DNA from: Treponema sp.
Lineage (GTDB): Bacteria > Spirochaetota > Spirochaetia > Treponematales > Breznakiellaceae
Reading direction: 5' to 3'
Assembly (NCBI GenBank): GCA_031284195.1
Contig: JAITAI010000025.1
Location: forward strand, 1-13,485
DNA length: 13,485 bases
A program made the position numbers and the translations under genes. The notes under the pieces were generated by a model, which was given only the letters and a program-made list of their open reading frames with translations, did not search any database and had not been told where the DNA came from. Positions 6,584-12,619 of this stretch are shown piece by piece; position 1 is the first letter of the stretch; each line of letters opens with the position of its first letter.

Positions 6584-7843
6584 CTATGGCCTGTACCACG
6601 AAGCCATATCAGCCTCATAATCCACCCCAGCCACCTCAAATCCATGGGCTTCAAGAAAATCATGCCTGAATCCACCCACATCGGCAATCTCATGGATATT
6701 TTCTTCAGTAACTGCTTCCATGAGCCTACGGGTCTCCTGTTGGACCTCTTCCCGCATTTCCCAGTCGTCGATGCGAATCCTGCCTTGGGAATCCACCGGA
6801 ACCTTGTTGGGATCTTCCCGGGCTTCTGGGGTGTAGAGCCGCTCCCGATACAGCCGGGCAATCTGGGCTATGCAGGACTCATGAATACCCTGGGCTTTCA
6901 TCACCTTGAAAAGACAGGACACGTACAAGGGGATGATGGGAATCACCGCGCTTGACCGGGTTACCAGCGCCTTGTTTACCGAAACCCAGCCGCGGGCCTG
7001 GGGCTGCCCCGCTGCAACAAAGTACTGGTTGATGGCCCGGCATGCCCGTTCCAGGTCTTCCTTGGCCCGGCCTATGGTGCCGTTTTTGTAAATCGGCCAG
7101 GAAAGTTCAGGCCCTATATAGGTATAGGCCAGGGTTCGTACCGTTGCAGAGAGGACCTGGGCCTCGGCCAAGGTATGGATCCAACGCTCCCAATCTTCAC
7201 CGCCCATGACCTTTATGGTATGGGCAATTTCTTCTTCCGTGGCAGGTTCTGCCCGGGCCAGGGTGATCTTGCCGCTCATCATATCCACGGTTTTCCCCGC
7301 ATAGGGTTTGCCAATGGGCTTGATAACCGAACGGTACAAGACCCCGTTGGCGGGATCGGTTCGGACCGGGGAAGCTAGGGAATAGATGATCAGGTCCAGT
7401 TTGGGCGGGATCCCCGCAGCCTCGGCGCTTGCCCGAATAGCTTCCACGGCTGCTGCCTTGAGCTGATCCGAATAGGCGTCCCCATCCAAGGTTTGTGCGA
7501 TAAGCCCGGCTTTTACCGCTTCCCGGTCAAACGTGTAGTTGTTGTAATACCCCGGAGTTCCTGGCTTGCTTGCTGAAGGGGGCTTTTCCAGGGAAATTCC
7601 CAAGGTAGCCGCACCGTAACCGAACCCTGCGGCGATCCGGCTTGCTAGGCCATATCCAGTGGAACAGCCAATGACCAGGACCAACTTGGGAATACCTGCT
7701 GGAACAGTCCGCAGTTCCTCAGGCCCTTTCCCTGCTGCTAAGGTTTGATGGATATACGCAATCTGTTGCTTCACTGCCTCAGCACAGCCCTGGGGGTGAC
7801 TGTTAAGGCATATATTATTCCGTACCATGGGCTTGATGATCAT
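6584..7843 (-). CDS. fabV: FabV-type trans-2-enoyl-(CoA/ACP) reductase
   Basis: FabV performs the NADH-dependent last reduction of each elongation cycle, or in the related Treponema denticola Ter the reduction of crotonyl-CoA. The start at 7843 (MIIKPMVRNNICLN) is the family N-terminus, with AAGGAG 7 nt upstream; the 9 extra residues of the longer frame are ignored. At 419 residues it is near the usual ~400. Seen: the NADH-binding loop GCSTGYGLASR (59-69) typical of this SDR branch, YSLASPVRTDP (154-164), MGGEDWERW (213-221), and the catalytic Y-x8-K pair Y252/K261 within YKNGTIGRAK. It overlaps fabZ by ATGA. With no FabI or FabK nearby, it is presumably the operon's enoyl reductase; whether ACP or CoA is the true substrate cannot be read from the sequence. 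Confidence 0.96.
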   Translation of the reverse strand: MIIKPMVRNNICLNSHPQGCAEAVKQQIAYIHQTLAAGKGPEELRTVPAGIPKLVLVIGCSTGYGLASRIAAGFGYGAATLGISLEKPPSASKPGTPGYYNNYTFDREAVKAGLIAQTLDGDAYSDQLKAAAVEAIRASAEAAGIPPKLDLIIYSLASPVRTDPANGVLYRSVIKPIGKPYAGKTVDMMSGKITLARAEPATEEEIAHTIKVMGGEDWERWIHTLAEAQVLSATVRTLAYTYIGPELSWPIYKNGTIGRAKEDLERACRAINQYFVAAGQPQARGWVSVNKALVTRSSAVIPIIPLYVSCLFKVMKAQGIHESCIAQIARLYRERLYTPEAREDPNKVPVDSQGRIRIDDWEMREEVQQETRRLMEAVTEENIHEIADVGGFRHDFLEAHGFEVAGVDYEADMASWYRP

Positions 7844-8298
7844 GGGTTTCTCCTTACTACACACAGCCATTCCGCTTCTGCGGCTAACTCGTCTCCTATA
7901 TATGCTTTACCAGCTTGCTTTATCATTTGGGAGGAAACCTTGAGATTCTCGATCTCCACCCGAAGCTCCTCTCCAGGGCGTACTTGGCGACGGAATTTAA
8001 CCTTATCTACCGATGCCAGAAAAAAGAGCGCATCCCCCTCAAGAACGCCGAGCTTACGCAAACCTGCTCCGCCGGATTGGGCCATGGTTTCTATCAGAAT
8101 GACCCCTGGCACCACCGGATACTGAGGAAAGTGCCCTTGAAAAAAGAATTCATACTCGGTAAAGACATGGGTTGCGACGATCTTGTTCATATCCGCCTGG
8201 AGGATTGCATCCACAAAAAGAAAGGGTTCTCGATGAGGCAGGAGGGCCTTAATTTCATTGGAGCTCTCGGCATTGGTTTCTATTATTTCTACATGCAT
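7840..8298 (-). CDS. fabZ: 3-hydroxyacyl-[ACP] dehydratase
   Basis: FabZ removes water from 3-hydroxyacyl-ACP to give trans-2-enoyl-ACP, the substrate of the adjacent enoyl reductase. It is a 152-residue single hot-dog fold. Seen: LLPHREPFLFVDAIL (19-33), the catalytic loop FFQGHFPQYPVVPGV (52-66) with H56, and LIETMAQSGG (68-77) with E70 on the central helix. The FabZ-type E, rather than the FabA arrangement, makes it a dehydratase without isomerase (family knowledge). The ATG at 8298 is the only start after an in-frame stop; a GAGGAG exists but is 18 nt away, unusually far. The 3' end overlaps fabV by four bases (ATGA), so the two reactions are translationally coupled. Confidence 0.96.
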   Translation of the reverse strand: MHVEIIETNAESSNEIKALLPHREPFLFVDAILQADMNKIVATHVFTEYEFFFQGHFPQYPVVPGVILIETMAQSGGAGLRKLGVLEGDALFFLASVDKVKFRRQVRPGEELRVEIENLKVSSQMIKQAGKAYIGDELAAEAEWLCVVRRNP

Positions 8299-8306
8299 AT
8301 ACAGTT

Positions 8307-8312
8307 ATTATA
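8307..8312 (-). promoter_or_regulatory. Perfect TATAAT immediately before fabZ (possible internal promoter)
   Basis: On the leftward strand TATAAT spans 8312 to 8307, eight bases before the fabZ ATG (8298). If it is a -10 box, transcription would begin within a base or two of the start codon, giving a leaderless fabZ message. No good -35 lies 16-18 bp upstream. The only purine-rich SD-like stretch (GAGGAG) is upstream of this box and poorly placed for translation. Confidence 0.3.
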
Positions 8313-8378
8313 GTCTCTCCTCAGGACCTGGGAAAAGGGTATGTAGGGGTCGAAAGGCCCTCAAAACATGGCGGGGGT

Positions 8379-9650
8379 TTAGTTTTTCGGATATTTTTTG
8401 AATACCACTGCGCCGTTATGGCCGCCAAAGCCCAGAGACCCTGAAACCGCCACATCAATAGGACCGTACTGCACCGTATTGGGCACATAATCAAGATCAC
8501 AGGCAGGATCCGGCTTGTCCAGATTAATGGTAGGAGGATAAAACCCCTCCCGGATTGCCAGAATACTCGCAATCGCTTCAAAACCGCCACTGCCTGCAAT
8601 ACAGTGACCGGTCATGCTCTTAATACTCGATACCTTGAGCTCATAGGCATGATCCCCAAAGGCGTATTTCACCATCTTGGTTTCAGTAGGATCATTGATC
8701 TCGGTAGCAGTACCGTGGGCGTTGTAGTACTGCACCGCTTCCGGGGCCAGGTCCGCATCTTTGAGCGCCAGGGCAATCGCCCTGCCCCCTCCTTCTCCAG
8801 AGGGAGCAGGAGCAGTGATATGATAGGCATCGGCAGAAGCTCCATATCCGGCAAACTCCGCGAGAATCGCAGCTCCCCGGTGCAGCGCGTGGGCTTCGCT
8901 TTCCAGCACCAGTATACCCGCCCCTTCTCCCAGGACAAAGCCGTCCCGGTCTGCGTCAAAAGGCCGGGAGGCTTTCTCTGGTTCATGGTTCCGCTTGGTG
9001 GAAAGGGCCTTCAGCATCTGGAAACCGCCGACGGCAAAGGGTACGATACAAGCCTCGGTTCCCCCGGCCAAGACCACTGCACAACGGCCTGAACGGATAA
9101 GATCCAGGGCCTGCCCCAGGGCGTCAGTTCCCGAGGCGCAGGCAGTTACCTGGGTAAAGGCAGGGCCTTTACTTCCAAAAATGATGGATATATTCCCCGC
9201 GGCTTCGTTTCCAATCATGAGGGGTACGGTGAGGGGCAACATACGCCGGGGGCCATGATCAAAGAGCTTGTGGAACGATTCGGTAACCACCTCAAATCCA
9301 CCGATGCCGTTGCCCAGGACTATTCCGGTCTGTTCAGGATCGCTCAGGAGCCGGTTACGGCCGTTTTCCGTAACTTCCACAAGGCCGGCCTGTTCCAAGG
9401 CATCTTTTGCTGCAGCCACCGCAAACTGGGTGAACCGGGCCATCTTGCGGGCGTCTTTTTTATCGATCCATCGGGAAGGGTCAAAATCCTTGACCTCCCC
9501 GGCGATGGTTACTTCAAAATCAGTAGCGTCAAACAGGGTAATCCTGCGGATGCCGCTTTTACCCGCTTTAAGTGCGGTTTCAAACTCCTGAATCGAATTG
9601 CCCAGCGGAGAAATCACCCCCATGCCGGTAACTACAACCTTCTGCTTCAT
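8379..9650 (-). CDS. fabF: 3-oxoacyl-[ACP] synthase II (KAS II)
   Basis: FabF condenses malonyl-ACP with acyl-ACP during elongation. At 423 residues it has the thiolase fold throughout. Seen: N-terminal VVVTGMGVISPLGNS (5-19), the active-site Cys C171 in VTACASGTDALGQA, and the two catalytic histidines H312 (YNAHGTATEINDPTE) and H349 (SIKSMTGHCIAGSGG), with K344 between them. The loop GHCIAGSGG differs slightly from the common GHLLGAAGG, but all catalytic residues are kept. The ATG at 9650 has purine-rich GGGGAG upstream. It is second in the operon, 40 bp after fabG, with no acpP between them, and is separated from fabZ by 80 bp. Confidence 0.96.
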   Translation of the reverse strand: MKQKVVVTGMGVISPLGNSIQEFETALKAGKSGIRRITLFDATDFEVTIAGEVKDFDPSRWIDKKDARKMARFTQFAVAAAKDALEQAGLVEVTENGRNRLLSDPEQTGIVLGNGIGGFEVVTESFHKLFDHGPRRMLPLTVPLMIGNEAAGNISIIFGSKGPAFTQVTACASGTDALGQALDLIRSGRCAVVLAGGTEACIVPFAVGGFQMLKALSTKRNHEPEKASRPFDADRDGFVLGEGAGILVLESEAHALHRGAAILAEFAGYGASADAYHITAPAPSGEGGGRAIALALKDADLAPEAVQYYNAHGTATEINDPTETKMVKYAFGDHAYELKVSSIKSMTGHCIAGSGGFEAIASILAIREGFYPPTINLDKPDPACDLDYVPNTVQYGPIDVAVSGSLGFGGHNGAVVFKKYPKN

Positions 9651-9690
9651 CTGTTCTTTTCTCCCCTCTTCTCCCCTTCAAATCCCTGCT

Positions 9691-10425
9691 TTAGCAGAAC
9701 ATCCCCCCATCCACCGCAAGGACCTGCCCGGTGATGTATCCCGATGCATCGGAAGCCAAGAACAGTATCGCCGCAGCTACATCCTCAGGGGTCCCCAGCC
9801 GTTTCAGGGGAATATGGTCTATCATTTTTTCTTTCGCCTGCTCAGGCATGGCCCGGGTCATATCCGAATCAATGAAGCCAGGGGCCACTGCGTTGACCCG
9901 GATGCCCCGGCTTGCGGTTTCCTGGGCCAAGGATTTGGTAAGGCCGATAAGCCCTGCCTTGCTGGCCGCATAGTTGGTCTGGCCTCCATTACCGTGGATC
10001 CCCACCACACTGGACATATTGATGATGGCTCCTTTTTTTCGGCGTACCATGTCCCGGCCAACGGTGCGGGCAACCAAAAAAGCCGCGGTGAGATTCACGT
10101 CCAGCACTTTTTGGAAATCCTCAAGGCTCATTCTAAAAGCCAGGTTGTCTTTGGTGATTCCCGCATTGTTCACCAAGATGTCGAAACCATCCGCGGCTTT
10201 AAGCTGCTCTTGAATGATAGGTTCTACCGAATTCAAGGAAGCCAGATCCGCGCAGACCCAATGCAGCTTCCCCTGGGTCCGGGTAATCCATGCTTCCAGG
10301 TCCGGCGGTTCCCTGGTTCCCAGTCCCCACACTTCAGCTCCTTCCGCTAGAAACGTGTCGGTAATGGCTCTTCCGATCCCCCGGGAAGCGCCGGTAACCA
10401 GGGCCTTCTTATCCTGCAATACCAT
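9691..10425 (-). CDS. fabG: 3-oxoacyl-[ACP] reductase
   Basis: FabG is the NADPH-dependent reductase of the elongation cycle and the first gene of the operon. It is a classical short-chain dehydrogenase of 244 residues: TGASRGIG (11-18) nucleotide-binding glycine motif, NNAG (86-89), N111, S139 in INMSSVVGIHG, and the Y152-x3-K156 pair in NYAASKAG, followed by VNAVAPGFIDSDMT and the C-terminal DGGMFC. ATG at 10425 has AAGGAG 7 nt upstream. Its leader contains a perfect 11-bp inverted repeat and the promoter elements described separately, so the whole fab/acc operon is probably controlled from here. SDR enzymes are a broad family, but position among fabF, fabZ and fabV makes FabG secure. Confidence 0.95.
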   Translation of the reverse strand: MVLQDKKALVTGASRGIGRAITDTFLAEGAEVWGLGTREPPDLEAWITRTQGKLHWVCADLASLNSVEPIIQEQLKAADGFDILVNNAGITKDNLAFRMSLEDFQKVLDVNLTAAFLVARTVGRDMVRRKKGAIINMSSVVGIHGNGGQTNYAASKAGLIGLTKSLAQETASRGIRVNAVAPGFIDSDMTRAMPEQAKEKMIDHIPLKRLGTPEDVAAAILFLASDASGYITGQVLAVDGGMFC

Positions 10426-10443
10426 GAAGGTACTCCTTACTTC

Positions 10444-10470
10444 AATGACAAAATAATGAATTTTGTCATT
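10444..10470. promoter_or_regulatory. Inverted-repeat operator at the start of the fab/acc operon
   Basis: AATGACAAAAT (10444-10454), a 5-nt spacer, and ATTTTGTCATT (10460-10470) are perfect 11-bp arms. On the leftward strand the dyad begins immediately after the TATAAT box and ends just before the AAGGAG of fabG, so it covers the expected transcription start. That is the classical place for a repressor. The AT-rich arms and 27-bp total length suit a dimeric HTH protein. It is not followed by a T-run, so it is not a terminator. Its regulator is not identified. Confidence 0.7.
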
Positions 10471-10504
10471 ATTATAGTATCATACTAAACACCTTAAATG
10501 TCAA
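10471..10504 (-). promoter_or_regulatory. Promoter elements for the fab/acc operon
   Basis: On the leftward strand TTGACA (10504-10499) and TATAAT (10476-10471) are both perfect consensus hexamers, but the spacer is 22 bp, too long for standard sigma-70 use. With a 17-bp spacer the same TTGACA would pair with GATACT instead. A second dyad, TAGTAT-C-ATACTA (10475-10487), occupies the spacer and overlaps the TATAAT. A bound protein that distorts the spacer is one explanation; use of GATACT is the other. Confidence 0.55.
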
Positions 10505-10612
10505 GAGAAGGCAGGCATAGCCTTGGTCAAAGGTCAGATATAGGCTCTGTCAAGAGAACCGGTTTCACCCTTTGTCTGGTTGAAATCACTGCAAGGGATA
10601 AAGACCAAGGCT
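10499..10612. repeat. Direct and inverted repeats upstream of the fab/acc promoter
   Basis: The 11-mer TGTCAAGAGAA occurs at 10499-10509 and again at 10548-10558, 49 bp apart; on the leftward strand both contain TTGACA. The same stretch has a 10-bp inverted repeat, AGCCTTGGTC (10519-10528) and GACCAAGGCT (10603-10612), followed on the plus strand by TTTT. No credible gene lies in 10426-10655. The stretch may be the 3' end of the XRE transcript, extra operator sites, or both. Confidence 0.4.
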
Positions 10613-10655
10613 TTTTACTTCACGCACCTTGGGATAGGGCGCTTGACCAGGGCCT

Positions 10656-10967
10656 TCAGCATAATTTGTCGAGGGCCGCGCTGATACCCTGGGAAAGCCC
10701 TTCAATAAGGGCGGTCTTGATCAGTTGTTTCTGTTCTCCGCTGACCCCGGGGATGTCTTCTTGATCATAAAACAGAAGATAGGGGGCGATGCACAGGGCC
10801 GCGGCAATTCTTTCTATATACAGGACTGAAGGAAAGCGACGGCCCGTTTCGATCTGTCCAATATAACAAGGGTCTGTATCACAGAGTTCCGCTAATTTTT
10901 CCTGGGTGATTCCTGCTTGTTTCCGGTATTTTTTCATATTTTTAATAAAAGTATGCTGAAGCTCCAT
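10656..10967 (-). CDS. Small XRE/Cro-CI family transcriptional regulator
   Basis: A 103-residue protein consisting almost wholly of an HTH_3 domain: helices from residue 8, the HTH itself at about 21-48 (TQEKLAELCDTDPCYIGQIE, then TGRRFPS), and the IERIAAALCIAPYLLF helix. A short 35-residue acidic-to-amphipathic tail follows, perhaps for dimerisation; no ligand domain is visible. The ATG at 10967 has no Shine-Dalgarno and lies inside one arm of the dyad at 10963-10997; M11 is a possible alternative start. It is divergent from the MBOAT gene and lies upstream of fabG in the same direction, 230 bp away. Probable role is autoregulation and control of the divergent acyltransferase pair (inference). 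A role at the fab operator is possible, but the motifs differ. Confidence 0.88.
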   Translation of the reverse strand: MELQHTFIKNMKKYRKQAGITQEKLAELCDTDPCYIGQIETGRRFPSVLYIERIAAALCIAPYLLFYDQEDIPGVSGEQKQLIKTALIEGLSQGISAALDKLC

Positions 10968-10997
10968 AATTTTATTCTAATAGCTCTAATTTATGGA
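10963..10997. promoter_or_regulatory. Dyad operator O1 over the XRE start codon
   Basis: TCCATAA (10963-10969) and TTATGGA (10991-10997) are perfect 7-bp arms around a centre containing CTAATAGCTCT (10977-10987). The same 11-mer occupies the same place in O2, 64 bp to the right. The left arm includes the XRE ATG, so binding here would shut off the regulator itself. Confidence 0.55.
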
Positions 10998-11008
10998 ATA
11001 ACAGGAGC

Positions 11009-11037
11009 TTGACGCTCATATTATTGTCCCATAATAT
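11009..11037 (+). promoter_or_regulatory. Promoter of the MBOAT/SGNH genes
   Basis: TTGACG (11009-11014), a 17-bp spacer, then TAATAT (11032-11037). The start would be about 28 nt before the MBOAT ATG. The spacer is the left part of a perfect 11-bp inverted repeat (arms 11014-11024 and 11031-11041, 6-nt centre TGTCCC), and the -10 lies within the right arm and within operator O2. Confidence 0.5.
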
Positions 11038-11061
11038 GAGCTAATAGCTCTTATTATGGGA
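11027..11061. promoter_or_regulatory. Dyad operator O2 over the MBOAT promoter
   Basis: A 35-bp palindrome with 16 of 17 pairs matched: TCCCATAATA (11027-11036) mirrors TATTATGGGA (11052-11061), with GAGCTA/TAGCTC inside and a single central base. Its right half shares CTAATAGCTCT with O1. It covers the -10 box and likely transcription start of the MBOAT gene, so it should repress. Confidence 0.65.
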
Positions 11062-11072
11062 TGGAATAGGAT

Positions 11073-12614
11073 ATGGTCTTTAACTCGTGGCAATTTCTGG
11101 TGTTTTTTCCTGTGGTAACGGCCCTGTACTTCATGCTTACCATGAAGCTGCACACGCCCCCAGGGTCCCACGTCTTTTTACTGCTCGCTTCCCTCTTCTT
11201 CTATGGATATTGGAACCCCTGGTACCTAGGGCTTATCCTCTTTTCCGTGGTCCTCACCTGGGCCGGGGCGCTTCTTATAGAAAAGATAGAAAAGATAGAA
11301 AGAATAGTAAAAGGAGCAGAAAAGGCAGAGGCAGGGAAAAAGCTCGTCCTGGGGTTGGTTCTCACGCTGAACCTCGGAGTGCTCTTCTGGTTCAAGTATT
11401 TCAACTTTTTTGCGGAAACCTGGTATACCCTGGCAGGGCTTTTAGGGAGGACCGGGGAAACCGCATGGAAGAAACCGCTGGAAGTACTGCTGCCAGCGGG
11501 AATTTCCTTTTATACCTTTCAGGCCCTGGGGTATGCGATTGATGTGTACCGGGGTTCGGTACAGGCTGAGCGGAACCTGCTGCACTACGCCTTGTTTGTT
11601 ACGTTTTTCCCGCAACTCGTGGCTGGGCCTATTGAGCGGACCGCCCATCTCCTGCCCCAGTTCAAGGTTACCCAGGGCTTTGATTATGACCGGGTAACTT
11701 CAGGTCTCAGGCAGGCTGCATGGGGAATGTTCAAGAAGGTAGTCGTAGCGGACCGGCTTGCGGTGTATGTGAACGCGGTCTTTGACGCCCCTGGCGCCTA
11801 TCCTGCTTCGGCCTTGGCCCTGGGGGTGCTGTTCTTTACCTTCCAGATTTACGGGGACTTTTCTGGGTATTCGGATATTGCGGTGGGGACGGCCCGGGTC
11901 TTAGGGTTTAACCTGTCGGTAAACTTCCGCGCCCCTTATTTCAGTAGGTCCATCCAGGATTTTTGGCGGCGTTGGCATATAAGCCTTTCTGGATGGCTCA
12001 AAGATTACCTCTACATCCCCCTCGGAGGCAGCCGGAAGGGTTGCGCTGGGGTGAATCTGCTCATAACCTTTCTCGTGAGCGGACTGTGGCACGGCGCAGC
12101 CTGGCATTTCGTGGTGTGGGGGCTGCTGCACGGCCTGTTTCAGGTAGCTGAACGGGCCTTAGGCATACGGGAAAGTTCAGGACCGGGGAAATACCTGCAA
12201 GGAGGGCTTACCTTTGTGCTGGTAAGCCTGGCCTGGATTTTCTTCCGGGCTCATACCCTCTCGGATGCGCTGTTCATAAGCTCTCGGCTTGCAGAGCTTC
12301 CCGCAGAACTGGCGGGCTATATCAGAGCTCTTCCCCAGACCGGCCTCGTGAACTCGGTACGCCAGGCCTTTCAGTTAGGCGCTTCTCAGCACGGGGTTAC
12401 CAGCCCTATTCCCCAGTTCGGCATTACCCAGGCCGGACTTTCCCTGATCTTCATAGCAGCGCTGCTGGTGGGGGATTGGTTTAACCAAACCGGTAGGGTC
12501 TGGGTGAGCCGGTTATCCCTCGTTCCCCGGTGGGCCCTGTATTACGCCCTCGTTTTTACGGTGTTCCTAAACTGGAATAGGGGGACCTCTTTGTTTATCT
12601 ATTTTACCTTTTAG
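11073..12614 (+). CDS. MBOAT-family O-acyltransferase (AlgI-like)
   Basis: Polytopic inner-membrane acyltransferase of 513 residues, the size of AlgI-type proteins that pass acyl (usually acetyl) groups across the membrane for polymer modification. The MVFNSWQFLVFFPVV start is the standard N-terminus. Several hydrophobic segments follow (about 8-24, 33-68, 90-113, 130-155, 172-186, 245-262, 325-352, and more to the C-terminus). Diagnostic motifs are FFPQLVAGPIERT (178-190), GDFSGYSDIAVG (261-272), DFWRRWHISLSGWLKDYLYI (296-315, H302) and SGLWHGAAWHFVVWG (336-350) with the conserved catalytic His H340. A Lys/Glu-rich loop (about 70-90) comes from short imperfect repeats in the DNA. Start is preceded by GGAATAGG. 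The SGNH-type gene 5 nt downstream is its probable periplasmic partner. The acceptor polymer is unknown. Confidence 0.94.
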   Translation: MVFNSWQFLVFFPVVTALYFMLTMKLHTPPGSHVFLLLASLFFYGYWNPWYLGLILFSVVLTWAGALLIEKIEKIERIVKGAEKAEAGKKLVLGLVLTLNLGVLFWFKYFNFFAETWYTLAGLLGRTGETAWKKPLEVLLPAGISFYTFQALGYAIDVYRGSVQAERNLLHYALFVTFFPQLVAGPIERTAHLLPQFKVTQGFDYDRVTSGLRQAAWGMFKKVVVADRLAVYVNAVFDAPGAYPASALALGVLFFTFQIYGDFSGYSDIAVGTARVLGFNLSVNFRAPYFSRSIQDFWRRWHISLSGWLKDYLYIPLGGSRKGCAGVNLLITFLVSGLWHGAAWHFVVWGLLHGLFQVAERALGIRESSGPGKYLQGGLTFVLVSLAWIFFRAHTLSDALFISSRLAELPAELAGYIRALPQTGLVNSVRQAFQLGASQHGVTSPIPQFGITQAGLSLIFIAALLVGDWFNQTGRVWVSRLSLVPRWALYYALVFTVFLNWNRGTSLFIYFTF

Positions 12615-12619
12615 GGGGC

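Noticed and set aside
6358..6861. Leftward 167-codon frame covering the 3' part of fabV and array 2
   Set aside because: Out of frame with fabV, whose motifs and length are complete; open through the array only because of the repeat period.
10444..10470. Intrinsic terminator of the XRE gene
   Set aside because: The stem is AT-rich and not followed by Ts on the leftward strand; its place after TATAAT fits an operator better.
10498..10764. Rightward 88-codon frame starting upstream of the fab promoter
   Set aside because: It overlaps the 3' end of the XRE gene antisense, has no SD, and resembles no family I know.
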